From Fen-1273 sp963837815 (GTDB taxonomy: Bacteria; Bacteroidota; Ignavibacteria; UBA10030; UBA6906): a stretch of 64,000 bases of DNA. The DNA lies in assembly GCA_963837815.1 (NCBI GenBank), contig CAWIOS010000013.1, positions 186,001 to 250,000 on the forward strand, in the 5' to 3' direction. Every line of letters begins with the position of its first letter. Position 1 is the first letter of the stretch. The notes beneath the pieces are model-generated. The model saw only the letters and a list, made by a program, of their open reading frames with translations, did no database searches and was not told the DNA's origin. A program made the translations under genes and the position numbers. Shown here piece after piece: positions 42,697-51,869 of the stretch.

Positions 42697-43219
42697 CACG
42701 CAGGCGCCCGGTCCCGCCGACGAGAAGGCCAAGAGACACACGATATCGATTCTCGTCCAGAACAAGTTCGGGGCCTTCAACAGGATCGCCGGACTGTTCG
42801 CGGCGAAAGGATACAACATCGACAGCCTGAGCGTCGGGCCGACGGAGGACGAGGGGGTGTCCCGCATGACGATCGTTGCGCGCGGGGACGACCAGATCAT
42901 TGAGCAGATCACAAAACAGCTGAACAAGCTCATCGATATCGTCAAGGTGATCGACCTGACGTTCGAGAGCTTCGTCGACAGGGAGCTTGTCCTTGTCAAG
43001 GTGCATTCGACGAACGACACGCGTCCCGAGATCATGCAGATCGCGGAGATCTTCCGCGCGAAGGTTGTGGACATCAGCCCGAAGACGCTCACGCTGGAGG
43101 CCACGGGGAGCCAGCAGAAGGTCGACGCGATCATCAAGATGCTGAAGCCGTTCGCCATCAAGGAGATGGCGCGCACGGGACGCGTGGCCCTGAAGCGCGA
43201 GTTCCAGGGGGAAGTATGA
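42671..43219 (+). CDS. ilvN: acetolactate synthase, small (regulatory) subunit
   Basis: 182 residues. An N-terminal ACT domain (HTISILVQNKFGAFNRIAGLFAAKGYNIDSL) binds valine for feedback control; the C-terminal domain has VLVKVHS and LKPFAIKEMARTGRVAL. It overlaps ilvB by 26 bases and ends in an ATGA overlap with the DAHP synthase gene, so expression of the three should be coupled. A second in-frame ATG at 42689 is a possible start. Also named ilvH in other genomes. Confidence 0.95.
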   Translation: MPTSQAMLNTQAPGPADEKAKRHTISILVQNKFGAFNRIAGLFAAKGYNIDSLSVGPTEDEGVSRMTIVARGDDQIIEQITKQLNKLIDIVKVIDLTFESFVDRELVLVKVHSTNDTRPEIMQIAEIFRAKVVDISPKTLTLEATGSQQKVDAIIKMLKPFAIKEMARTGRVALKREFQGEV

Positions 43220-44250
43220 TCATCGTCATGCAGCCGGGGGCCTCCCGGGACCAGGTCGAGCACGTGTTCGAGCAGGTGCGCACGCTCGGGTACCAGGTGC
43301 ACCCGATCTACGGCGAGCAGAGGACCGTGATCGCCTGCGTCGGCGACGAGCGGGGAAAATCGCGCCTCCAGGCCCTCGAGGTCCTCGACGGCGTCGAGAG
43401 CGTCGTTCCCATACTGAAGCCCTACAAGCTGGCGAGCACCGACTGGAAGCCGGAGCGGACGACGATCCGCCTGGGGGCGGCGGGATCGCCGGGTTCGGTC
43501 ACGATCGGGAACAATCACTTCATCGTGATGGCCGGACCCTGTTCGGTCGAGAGCCGCGAGCAGATACTGGCGGTGGCGGAGGAGGTCAAGAAATCGGGGG
43601 CGAAGGTCCTCCGGGGAGGGGCGTTCAAGCCCAGGAGCTCCCCCTACAGCTTCCAGGGACTCGAGGAGGAGGGACTCCGTTTGCTCGCCGAGGCGAGGCA
43701 GAAGACGGGCCTCTTCATAATCACCGAGGTGATCACGCCCACGGACGTGGCGCTGGTGACCGACTATGCGGACATACTCCAGATCGGTGCGCGCAACATG
43801 CAGAATTACGCGCTCCTGAAGGAGGTCGGCAAAGTCCGCAAGCCGGTCGTCCTGAAGCGGGGGATGGCGAACACGGTGAAGGACCTTCTCCTGTCGGCGG
43901 AATACATCATGTCGCAGGGCAACTACGAGGTGATCCTCTGCGAGCGCGGAATACGGACGTTTGAAGACTATACGCGGAACACCTGCGATATTTCGGCGGT
44001 CCCGGCGGTGCACGAGACGAGTCATCTCCCGATCATCGTGGATCCCAGTCACGGGACCGGCGTGCGGAGCCTCGTCACCCCCCTGGCGAAGGCCGCGGTG
44101 GCCGCGGGCGCGGACGGGCTGATCATCGAGGTTCACCCGAAGCCCGAGGAGGCGTTTTCCGACGGGGCCCAGTCGCTGACCCCTGCCCAGTTCGGCGAAT
44201 TGATGGCGTGGGTAAAGAAACTCATCGACGTAGAAGGCAGAATACTCTAA
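43216..44250 (+). CDS. aroF: 3-deoxy-7-phosphoheptulonate synthase (DAHP synthase), AroA-beta type
   Basis: 344 residues. A small ferredoxin-like N-terminal domain (MIIVMQPGASRDQVEHVF; residues 1-75) precedes the barrel, the architecture of the AroA-beta enzymes of Thermotoga and Bacillus. Active-site motifs: MAGPCSVES, GAKVLRGGAFKPRSSPYSF, LQIGARNMQNY, LKRGMANT, IIVDPSHGTG and IEVHPKPEEAFSDG. It makes the first committed compound of aromatic amino acid synthesis from PEP and erythrose 4-phosphate. The start overlaps the ilvN stop (ATGA). Finding an aromatic gene inside a branched-chain operon is noteworthy. Confidence 0.95.
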   Translation: MIIVMQPGASRDQVEHVFEQVRTLGYQVHPIYGEQRTVIACVGDERGKSRLQALEVLDGVESVVPILKPYKLASTDWKPERTTIRLGAAGSPGSVTIGNNHFIVMAGPCSVESREQILAVAEEVKKSGAKVLRGGAFKPRSSPYSFQGLEEEGLRLLAEARQKTGLFIITEVITPTDVALVTDYADILQIGARNMQNYALLKEVGKVRKPVVLKRGMANTVKDLLLSAEYIMSQGNYEVILCERGIRTFEDYTRNTCDISAVPAVHETSHLPIIVDPSHGTGVRSLVTPLAKAAVAAGADGLIIEVHPKPEEAFSDGAQSLTPAQFGELMAWVKKLIDVEGRIL

Positions 44251-44263
44251 GGAGAGCACTCCC

Positions 44264-45826
44264 ATGAACGACCGCATCATCGTGTTCGACACCACGCTCC
44301 GCGACGGGGAGCAGTCGCCGGGGTGCAGCATGAACGTGGACGAAAAACTGCGCATGGCCAGGCAGCTCGAACGCCTGAAAGTTGACGTGATCGAAGCGGG
44401 CTTCCCCGTCGCCTCTTCCGGCGATTTCGAGGCGGTCCGCATGATTGCGGGGACCGTCGAACGGTCGTCGGTCGCGGGACTCTCGCGGGCGATGGCGGGC
44501 GACATCGACAGGACATGGGAGGCGATCCGCGGCGCCCGCAAGCCGCGCATCCACACGTTTATCGCCACGTCCGACATTCACCTGGCCCACAAGCTCAAGA
44601 AGACGCGGGAGCAGGTGCTGAAGGATTCGGTCGAGGCGGTGAAGTACGCACGGAGCCTCTGCGGCGACGTCGAGTTCTCCTGCGAGGACGCCTCGCGGAC
44701 CGACATCGGGTTCCTGTGCGAGATCGCCGCCGCGGTCATTGCGGCCGGCGCCACGGTTCTCAATCTCCCCGATACGGTCGGCTACGCGATCCCTGCGGAA
44801 TACGGCGCCATGTTCAGGACGATCCGGGAGCGGGTGGGAGATCTCGGCGGGACCGTCCTCAGCGCCCACTGCCACGACGATCTCGGCATGGCGGTGGCGA
44901 ACACGCTTGCGGCGATCGAGAACGGGGCGCGCCAGGTCGAGTGCACTGTCAACGGCATCGGGGAGCGCGCGGGGAACGCGGCGCTGGAGGAGATCGTCAT
45001 TGCGATCAAGGTGCGTTCCGAACGCCTCGGCGTCGTAACCGGCGTCGACGCGGAGGAGATCTACCGTTCCTCCAGGCTCCTGTCGAGCCTCACCGGCATG
45101 CAGGTGCAGAGGAACAAGGCGATCGTGGGAGCGAACGCGTTTTCCCATGAGGCGGGCATCCACCAGGACGGGATGCTCAAGAGCGCCATCACGTACGAGA
45201 TCATGACACCGCAGTCGGTCGGCATCAGGCACAGCACGCTGGTGCTGGGAAAACACTCCGGACGCCACGCGCTCAGGCAGCGCTATGCGGAGCTCGGGTT
45301 CGACCTGGCGGACGCCGAGCTCGAGAAAGCGTACGCCGGGTTCACGGCGATCGCGGACCAGAAAAAGGAAATATTCGACGAGGAGCTTATCGCAATCCTC
45401 GACGCGGGGACGCACGGCTCGGAGCAGGGCTACGAGCTGGTGGGGCTTCACGTCAGCACGGGGACGAGCGTCCGCCCCACGGCCACCGTGGAGCTGAAGA
45501 CGGGTGAGGAACGGATTGTCGATTCCGCCACCGGGGACGGCCCCGTGGACGCGATGTACAGGGCCATCGAACGACTGACAGGGATCGTCGGAAAGCTCCT
45601 CGAATACTCGCTCAAGTCGGTGAGCATCGGCCATGACACGGTGGGGGAAGTATTCGTGCGCGTGGAATTCGACGGGGTCCAGTACAACGGCAGGGCGGTG
45701 AGCACCGACGTGATTACCGGGAGCGCGCGGGCATACCTTGAAGCGATGAACAGGGCGCTGAACGTCCGCAGGCGACGGGAGGGGCGGGCAAAAGAGGCGA
45801 TCGCGCTGGCGGCCTCGGTCGTATGA
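44264..45826 (+). CDS. leuA: 2-isopropylmalate synthase
   Basis: 520 residues. The barrel begins DTTLRDGEQSPGCSMN and carries the metal motif LSAHCHDDLGMAVANTLAAIENGA and GIGERAGNAALEEI, the LeuA rather than citramalate pattern. The C-terminal LeuA dimer domain (residues 400-520) should bind leucine for feedback control. It starts 13 bases after aroF with AGGAG upstream, and its TGA overlaps the next frame. It condenses acetyl-CoA with 2-ketoisovalerate. Confidence 0.95.
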   Translation: MNDRIIVFDTTLRDGEQSPGCSMNVDEKLRMARQLERLKVDVIEAGFPVASSGDFEAVRMIAGTVERSSVAGLSRAMAGDIDRTWEAIRGARKPRIHTFIATSDIHLAHKLKKTREQVLKDSVEAVKYARSLCGDVEFSCEDASRTDIGFLCEIAAAVIAAGATVLNLPDTVGYAIPAEYGAMFRTIRERVGDLGGTVLSAHCHDDLGMAVANTLAAIENGARQVECTVNGIGERAGNAALEEIVIAIKVRSERLGVVTGVDAEEIYRSSRLLSSLTGMQVQRNKAIVGANAFSHEAGIHQDGMLKSAITYEIMTPQSVGIRHSTLVLGKHSGRHALRQRYAELGFDLADAELEKAYAGFTAIADQKKEIFDEELIAILDAGTHGSEQGYELVGLHVSTGTSVRPTATVELKTGEERIVDSATGDGPVDAMYRAIERLTGIVGKLLEYSLKSVSIGHDTVGEVFVRVEFDGVQYNGRAVSTDVITGSARAYLEAMNRALNVRRRREGRAKEAIALAASVV

Positions 45827-45855
45827 CGATGATCTCAAGGGGAGGAAACACGCCG

Positions 45856-47268
45856 ATGAATGCGCCGAAACCGAAGACGTTGTTTGAGAAGGTATGGGAG
45901 TCGCACCTTGTGCACCAGGAGCCGGAAGCTCCCGCGATCCTCTACGTCGACCTGCACCTGGTCCACGAGGTCACGTCCCCCCAGGCGTTTGCCGGGCTCC
46001 GCGCCCGCGGGCTCACGGTGCGGAAGCCGGAGCGGACCGTCGCGACGGTCGACCACAGCATCCCCACGGCGGATCCGTCTCTCCCCATGACAGACCCCCT
46101 CGCCTCGAAGCAGATCGCGCAGATGGAGGAGAACGCCCGCTGGGGGGGTATCCGGTTCTTCGGGATGTCGAGCGCCAGGCGCGGCATCGTGCACGTCATC
46201 GGCCCCGAGCTCGGTCTCACCCACCCGGGAATGACCGTCGTCTGCGGCGACAGCCACACGTCGACGCACGGGGCGTTCGGCGCCCTCGCCTTCGGGATCG
46301 GGACGAGCGAGGTGGAACACGTTCTTGCGACGCAGTGCCTCCTCCAGCGCCGCCCCGGCGTGTTTGAAGTCCGTATCGAGGGGAAGCGGGGGCCCGGCGT
46401 CACGGCGAAGGACATCGTTCTCGCGCTCCTCGCGCGGATCGGCGTCGGAGGGGGGACCGGCCACGTGTTCGAGTACGCGGGGTCCGCCGTCGGGACGCTC
46501 TCGATGGAGGAGAGGATGACGATATGCAACATGTCGATCGAGGGGGGCGCACGGGCGGGAATGATGGCGCCGGATGACACGACGTTCGAGTACCTCGCCG
46601 GGAGGGACTTCTCCCCCCGCGGCGCGGAGTGGGACCGTGCCGTCGCCCGGTGGCGCGCGCTTCCGACGGACGACGGGGCCGTCTTCGACAGGTCGCTGAC
46701 GCTCGATATTTCGGACCTGCCGCCGATGATCACGTTCGGGACGAATCCCGGCATGGGGCTCCCGGTGGGAGGCCCCGTCCCGCGGCCTGAGGACGTGAGC
46801 GACCCTGCGCAGCGCTCGGCGCTCAGGAAGGCGATCGAATACATGAACCTGACGCCGGGCGAGCCTCTCCTCGGCCGTCCGGTCAACGTCGTCTTTATCG
46901 GGAGCTGCACAAACGGGCGGCTCTCGGATCTGCGTCTTGCTGCGTCGGTCCTGCGTGGGCGGAAGGTCGACCCCGCCGTCCGCGTTCTCGTCGTTCCCGG
47001 ATCGCAGGCGGTGAAGCGCCAGGCGGAGGCGGAAGGGCTTGACAGGATATTCACGTCCGCCGGGGCGGAATGGCGGGAAGCGGGATGCTCGATGTGCATC
47101 GCGATGAACGGCGACCAGCTCTCTCCGGGTCAGTACGCCGTCAGCACGAGCAACAGGAATTTCGAGGGGCGGCAGGGAAAAGGCGGAAGGACGTTTCTGG
47201 CTTCCCCCCTGACGGCGGCGGCAAGCGCCGTGACGGGCACAATCACGGACGTCCGGACGCTTTCATAA
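45856..47268 (+). CDS. leuC: 3-isopropylmalate dehydratase, large subunit
   Basis: 470 residues from the ATG at 45856, which has GGAGG eleven bases before it and starts at the usual place for the family (KTLFEKVWESHLV). An ATG at 45823 that overlaps leuA is the alternative. Aconitase-fold landmarks: VCGDSHTSTHGAFGALAFGIGTSEVEHV, VFIGSCTNGRLSDLRLAA and the cluster Cys residues in GCSMCIAMNGD. Works with LeuD to isomerise isopropylmalate. Confidence 0.96.
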   Translation: MNAPKPKTLFEKVWESHLVHQEPEAPAILYVDLHLVHEVTSPQAFAGLRARGLTVRKPERTVATVDHSIPTADPSLPMTDPLASKQIAQMEENARWGGIRFFGMSSARRGIVHVIGPELGLTHPGMTVVCGDSHTSTHGAFGALAFGIGTSEVEHVLATQCLLQRRPGVFEVRIEGKRGPGVTAKDIVLALLARIGVGGGTGHVFEYAGSAVGTLSMEERMTICNMSIEGGARAGMMAPDDTTFEYLAGRDFSPRGAEWDRAVARWRALPTDDGAVFDRSLTLDISDLPPMITFGTNPGMGLPVGGPVPRPEDVSDPAQRSALRKAIEYMNLTPGEPLLGRPVNVVFIGSCTNGRLSDLRLAASVLRGRKVDPAVRVLVVPGSQAVKRQAEAEGLDRIFTSAGAEWREAGCSMCIAMNGDQLSPGQYAVSTSNRNFEGRQGKGGRTFLASPLTAAASAVTGTITDVRTLS

Positions 47269-47282
47269 CAAGGAAGGGGATC

Positions 47283-47876
47283 ATGGAGAAATTCACCCGG
47301 TTCACGTCGCGCGTCGTCCCGCTTCTCGTGGACAACATCGACACCGATCAGATCATCCCGGCCCGGTTCCTCAAGGTGACGGACAAGCAGGGGCTGGGAG
47401 ACAACCTGTTTGCGGACTGGCGGTTCAACGCCGACGGCACCCCCCGGCCCGGGTTTGTCCTGAATATGCCCGCCCACCGCGGGGCGCAGGTGCTCCTTGC
47501 GGGGGACAATTTCGGATGCGGCTCGTCGCGCGAGCATGCCCCCTGGGCGCTCGCGGGATTCGGCTTCCGCGCGGTGATAAGCACCTCCTTTGCCGACATT
47601 TTTTCGAACAACGCGATGAAGAACAGCATCCTCCCGCTGAGCCTGTCCGCGGACGACCACGCCAGGCTCGTCGCGCTCCTGGGCTCCGATCCCGGCGCGG
47701 AGGTGACGGTCGACCTTCCGTCGCAGACCCTGCTCGTTCCCGGAGGAGGGGTGATGCGGTTTCCCGTCGATGGTTTCGCAAAGACATGCCTTCTGAACGG
47801 CGTGGATGAACTCGGGTACCTGTTCCGGTTCATGGAGGAGATCCAGGCGTTCGAACGTTCAACATCGCGGAGCTGA
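47283..47876 (+). CDS. leuD: 3-isopropylmalate dehydratase, small subunit
   Basis: 197 residues. The family motifs DNIDTDQIIPARFLK and LAGDNFGCGSSREHAPWALAGFGFRAVIS are present. AGGAAGGGG lies eight or so bases before the ATG at 47283. It follows leuC by 14 bases and precedes cimA by 3 bases. It is the swivelling domain that completes the LeuCD enzyme; the same pair can also process citramalate from CimA. Confidence 0.96.
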   Translation: MEKFTRFTSRVVPLLVDNIDTDQIIPARFLKVTDKQGLGDNLFADWRFNADGTPRPGFVLNMPAHRGAQVLLAGDNFGCGSSREHAPWALAGFGFRAVISTSFADIFSNNAMKNSILPLSLSADDHARLVALLGSDPGAEVTVDLPSQTLLVPGGGVMRFPVDGFAKTCLLNGVDELGYLFRFMEEIQAFERSTSRS

Positions 47877-47879
47877 GAG

Positions 47880-49436
47880 ATGCGCGTTCAGGTGTACGAC
47901 ACGACGTTGCGCGACGGCACGCAGAGGGAGGGGATTTCGCTCTCGTGTGACGACAAGCTCAGGATTGCAAAAAAGCTTGACGACCTGGGCGTCGCATTCA
48001 TCGAAGGCGGTTGGCCGGGCTCGAATCCCAAGGACGTCGAGTTCTTCTCCCGCGCGAAGGACCTCTCCTGGAATCACGCCGTGATCACGTCGTTCGGCTC
48101 CACGTGCCGCGTCGGCGGCCGCCCGGAGGACGACCCCAATATTGCCGCTCTCATCGATTCGGCGACCGCCGTGTGCGCCCTCGTCGGGAAGACGTCCCTG
48201 TTCCACGTCAGGGAAGTCCTGAGGACCGATCCGAAGGAGAACCTCCGGATCATCCGGGAGAGCACAGCGTATCTGGCCGGGCGGGGACGGCGTGTGTTCT
48301 ACGACGCCGAGCATTTCTTCGACGGGTTCAAGCTCGACGCGGAATACGCGCTGGAGACCCTCCGCGCCGCCTCCGGAGGCGGCGCGGAAATCCTGGTCCT
48401 GTGTGACACAAACGGGGGGACGATGCCCTGGGAAATTGCGGAGATCGTTGACCGCGTCCGGGAGTCTGTGAACGTCCCCATGGGGATACACACGCACAAT
48501 GACGCCGAGTGCGCGGTGGCAAACTCTCTTGCGGCGGTCCGGGGGGGGTGTACACAGGTCCAGGGGACGATCAACGGCTACGGCGAACGGTGCGGCAACG
48601 CGAACCTCGTGTCGGTGATCGCGGATCTCACGCTCAAGCTCCGCGTGGAGTGTCTCCCGGACGGGAACCTGGCGCGCCTTACCGACACCGCCCACTACGT
48701 CGCCGAAATCGCGAATCTCTCGCCGGACGCCCACCTTGCGTATGTCGGAAAGTCGGCGTTCGCCCACAAGGGGGGAATCCACGTCGCAGCGATACGGCGG
48801 AACCCCGATTCGTACCAGCACATCGATCCGGCCCTTGTGGGAAACGCGATGCGGGTCGTCGTGTCGGAGCTCTCCGGGCGCGCGAACATCGTCAGCAAAT
48901 CGGAGGAGTTCGGATTCGTCAACGTGGACACGGCGAGGATAAGCCGGGTCCTTGACCAGATCAAGGCCCTGGAGGCGAAAGGCTTCTCCTTCGAGGCGGC
49001 GGAAGCCTCCGTCGCGCTCATGATGCAGCGGCAGCAGGAGAACTATGCCCCCCCCTTCGCGCTGATCGATCTCACGGTCAACGTCGAGCACAGGGACGGG
49101 AGGGGAATATTCGCGGAGGCGACGGTCAAGCTGAACGTCGGGGGGAATGTCCTCCACACCGTGGCAGAGGGGAACGGCCCCGTGAATGCGCTCGATACCG
49201 CGGTCAGAAAGGCGCTGACGCCTGTCTATCCGAAGCTCGCGCAGTTCCGGCTCGCGGACTACAAGGTGAGGATCCTCGACGGCGGGAGCGGAACCGCGGC
49301 AACGACGCGTGTTCTCATCGAGACGAGAAATGGCACGCGCCGGTGGAGCACCGTCGGCGCGAGCGCAAATATCATCGAGGCGAGCTGGCGTGCCCTTTCC
49401 GACAGCATCGAATACGGGCTTACGACGACCTCCTGA
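47880..49436 (+). CDS. cimA: citramalate synthase
   Basis: 518 residues. Related to LeuA but of the CimA type: VYDTTLRDGTQREGISLS, FIEGGWPGSNPKDVEFF, ILVLCDTNGGTMPW, GIHTHNDAECAVANSLAAV, and YGERCGNANLVSVIADL. The EGGWPGSNPKD segment is the mark of the Geobacter-type citramalate synthases. It makes citramalate from pyruvate and acetyl-CoA, opening a threonine-independent route to isoleucine. The three-base gap after leuD and placement before leuB fit the fact that LeuCD and LeuB carry out the next steps. Substrate choice is read from family pattern, not shown. Confidence 0.9.
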   Translation: MRVQVYDTTLRDGTQREGISLSCDDKLRIAKKLDDLGVAFIEGGWPGSNPKDVEFFSRAKDLSWNHAVITSFGSTCRVGGRPEDDPNIAALIDSATAVCALVGKTSLFHVREVLRTDPKENLRIIRESTAYLAGRGRRVFYDAEHFFDGFKLDAEYALETLRAASGGGAEILVLCDTNGGTMPWEIAEIVDRVRESVNVPMGIHTHNDAECAVANSLAAVRGGCTQVQGTINGYGERCGNANLVSVIADLTLKLRVECLPDGNLARLTDTAHYVAEIANLSPDAHLAYVGKSAFAHKGGIHVAAIRRNPDSYQHIDPALVGNAMRVVVSELSGRANIVSKSEEFGFVNVDTARISRVLDQIKALEAKGFSFEAAEASVALMMQRQQENYAPPFALIDLTVNVEHRDGRGIFAEATVKLNVGGNVLHTVAEGNGPVNALDTAVRKALTPVYPKLAQFRLADYKVRILDGGSGTAATTRVLIETRNGTRRWSTVGASANIIEASWRALSDSIEYGLTTTS

Positions 49437-49447
49437 ACTGACGGCAG

Positions 49448-50515
49448 ATGAAAGCAGCGATCATACTTCTCCCGGGGGACGGGATCGGTCCGGAGGTGAC
49501 CCGTGCGGCCCGCAGCGTCCTCGACCGGGTCGCGGGTCTGCGCGGGCATGAATTCAGCTATGCGACCCACCTCATCGGCGGATGCTCCATTGACGCATCG
49601 GGTGTCGCGCTGGCAACGGAGGTTCTCGACTCCTGCGCGCGGGCGGACGCCGTGCTTCTCGGTGCCGTCGGGGGGCCGAAGTGGGACGATCCCGCGGCGG
49701 CCGTCAGGCCCGAGCAGGGGCTCCTGGCGCTGCGCAAGGGGCTCGGGCTCTACGCGAACCTGAGGCCGGTGAAGCCGCACGCAGGGCTTTTCGACGCATC
49801 TCCGGTCAGGCCAGAACGCCTGAAGGGGGTTGATCTCCTTGTGCTGAGGGAGCTGACCGGGGGACTCTATTTCGGGACGCCGCGCGGCAGGGACAATGCG
49901 GGGGGGCGGCTCCGTGCGTTTGACACGATGGAGTATTACGAATACGAGATCAGGCGCATACTGGTCCTGGCGTTCCGGCTCGCGGAAGGAAGGCGGAAGA
50001 AAGTCACGTCGGTGGACAAGGCAAACGTCCTCGAGACGTCGCGCCTCTGGCGGGCGACCGCGGCCGACGTTGCACGGGATTACCCCGGCGTCACGCTCGA
50101 AAACATGCTCGTCGACACGGCAGCGATGAGGCTCATCTCTGAGCCGGCCGGGTTTGACGTGCTCGTGACCGAAAACATGTTCGGCGACATACTGACGGAT
50201 GAAGCGTCGGTGCTGGCGGGGTCGATGGGACTCCTTCCGTCCGCCTCGATAGGGGAGTCCGGCCCCGGTCTGTACGAGCCGATACACGGTTCCGCCCCCG
50301 ATATCGCCGGAAAGGGAATCGCCAATCCCGTCGGGGCGATACTGAGCGCAGCGCTCCTTCTCCGGCATTCCCTCGGTCTGGAAGCGGAGGCGGCGGCGGT
50401 CGAACGGGCGGTGGACAGCGCAATCGCCGACGGCTGCCGGACGGCGGATATACGGGGCCCGGGGAGCACCGAAGATGTGACCCGGGGGGTGGTGGAGAGA
50501 ATAGCATTCAGTTAG
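49448..50515 (+). CDS. leuB: 3-isopropylmalate dehydrogenase
   Basis: 355 residues. Landmarks: LLPGDGIGPEVTRAA, GAVGGPKWDD, RELTGGLYFG, the active-site Tyr in TMEYYEYEIRRI, DKANVLETSRLW, ENMLVDTAAMRL and TENMFGDILTDEASVLAGSMGLLPSA. NAD-dependent oxidation and decarboxylation of isopropylmalate, and probably of methylmalate from the citramalate route. It starts 11 bases after cimA. Confidence 0.96.
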   Translation: MKAAIILLPGDGIGPEVTRAARSVLDRVAGLRGHEFSYATHLIGGCSIDASGVALATEVLDSCARADAVLLGAVGGPKWDDPAAAVRPEQGLLALRKGLGLYANLRPVKPHAGLFDASPVRPERLKGVDLLVLRELTGGLYFGTPRGRDNAGGRLRAFDTMEYYEYEIRRILVLAFRLAEGRRKKVTSVDKANVLETSRLWRATAADVARDYPGVTLENMLVDTAAMRLISEPAGFDVLVTENMFGDILTDEASVLAGSMGLLPSASIGESGPGLYEPIHGSAPDIAGKGIANPVGAILSAALLLRHSLGLEAEAAAVERAVDSAIADGCRTADIRGPGSTEDVTRGVVERIAFS

Positions 50516-50563
50516 GAAGGCGGTCCAGTTGCATCCACATCACATGTCAGGGAGAACGGAAGA

Positions 50564-51625
50564 ATGGCGCTTATCGATTTCGGCGGTGTCCGGGAAGAAG
50601 TTGTCACGCGCGAGGAGTTCACGCTCGCAAAGGCGCGGGAAGTGCTGGGGAAAGAAGTTGTTGCGATCATCGGGTACGGTCCCCAGGGACACGGCCAGTC
50701 GTTGAACCTCCGCGACAACGGCGTGAATGTCGTGATCGGCCAGCGGAAGGGGGGGAAGGGCTGGAGCGACGCGGTTCATGACGGCTGGGTGGAGGGAAAA
50801 ACCCTCTTCGAAGACATCGAGGACGCCGTGAGGCGCGGAACGATCGTGCAGATACTGCTTTCCGACGCAGGGCAGAAGGAACAGTGGCCGAGGATTCTCA
50901 GGAACCTGAAAAAGGGACAGGCGCTCTGTTTCTCACACGGGTTCTCGGTCGTGTTCCGCGATCAGACCGGCGTCATCCCGCCGAAGGACGTCGACGTGTT
51001 CCTTGTCGCCCCCAAGGGGGCCGGACGCACCGTGCGGACGAATTTCCTGGCGGGGAGCGGGATTAATTCGAGCTTTGCGGTCTTCCAGGATGCCACGGGG
51101 AAGGCCGCCGACAGGGTGACCGCGTTCGGGGTCGCCATCGGTTCCGGGTACCTGTTTCCGACGACCTTCGAAAAGGAAGTGCTGAGCGATCTGACGGGGG
51201 AACGGGGGGTCCTGATGGGGGCGATTGCGGGTCTTATGAAGGCCCAGTACGAGACGCTCCGGGCGATGGGGCATTCCCCGAGTGAGTCGTTCAACGAAAC
51301 CGTTGAGGAAGCGACGCAGTCCCTTTATCCGCTTATCGGGGCGAACGGCATGGACTGGATGTTCGCCTCCTGCAGCACCACGGCGCAGCGCGGTGCGCTC
51401 GACTGGTCGAAGCGGTTTGAGACCGCGGCACGCCCCCTGTTCGAGCTTCTGTACAGGGACGTGAGCGCGGGAGTGGAGTCGCGCCGGGTCCTCGACACGT
51501 GCAGCGCGCCTGACTACAGGGAAAAGCTCGAGGTGGAACTCGGGGCCTGGCGGAATTCGGAGATGTGGAAGGCCGGGGCTGCAGTCCGGTCCCTCCGGCC
51601 CGAAAACTGGAAGAAAAAAGGGTAG
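50564..51625 (+). CDS. ilvC: ketol-acid reductoisomerase, class I
   Basis: 353 residues. NADPH fold GYGPQGHGQSLNLRDNG with cofactor loop GQRKGGKGWSDA, then ILLSDAGQKEQWPRI and VFLVAPKGAGRTVR. The C-terminal knotted domain has DLTGERGVLMGAIAGL and SFNETVEEATQSLYPLI. The GPQGH and the QRKGGKGW loop differ from the usual GSQGH and short RxxS loop, and the cofactor loop lacks the usual Ser, which may alter NADPH/NADH choice. Last gene of the operon, 48 bases after leuB; AGGGAGAACGGAAG precedes the ATG. A large hairpin follows. Confidence 0.95.
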   Translation: MALIDFGGVREEVVTREEFTLAKAREVLGKEVVAIIGYGPQGHGQSLNLRDNGVNVVIGQRKGGKGWSDAVHDGWVEGKTLFEDIEDAVRRGTIVQILLSDAGQKEQWPRILRNLKKGQALCFSHGFSVVFRDQTGVIPPKDVDVFLVAPKGAGRTVRTNFLAGSGINSSFAVFQDATGKAADRVTAFGVAIGSGYLFPTTFEKEVLSDLTGERGVLMGAIAGLMKAQYETLRAMGHSPSESFNETVEEATQSLYPLIGANGMDWMFASCSTTAQRGALDWSKRFETAARPLFELLYRDVSAGVESRRVLDTCSAPDYREKLEVELGAWRNSEMWKAGAAVRSLRPENWKKKG

Positions 51626-51634
51626 GGTGCGCGA

Positions 51635-51687
51635 CGCGGGGAGCGGGGCGTCCCGGGCGGAGCCGGGGTTATGCCGCACTCCCCGCG
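51635..51687 (+). terminator. hairpin at the end of the ilv-leu operon
   Basis: Perfect 9-bp stem CGCGGGGAG/CTCCCCGCG (51635-51643 and 51679-51687) enclosing a 35-base GC-rich loop, starting ten bases after the ilvC stop. No T run follows. Confidence 0.5.
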
Positions 51688-51869
51688 CGTTCCACCTATG
51701 TAACGCCCTTTCCGCCCTTTTCGGCTGAACGCGGGCTTGATTCGATTCCGTCTTTCCTCTATCTTCTTACCATCCGGCTCCCGGAACGAGCACGGCCCTT
51801 TTCGTGACCGGCATCTGGCACGACCTCGTCAGTTCCCTTCCTCACATACCATAACATCCTGGAGGCATC

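Noticed and set aside
40876..44577. A 1233-codon open frame on the minus strand opposite ilvB, ilvN and aroF
   Set aside because: It is a shadow of high third-position GC in well-supported genes on the plus strand; its protein is Arg/His/Asp-rich with no domain pattern.
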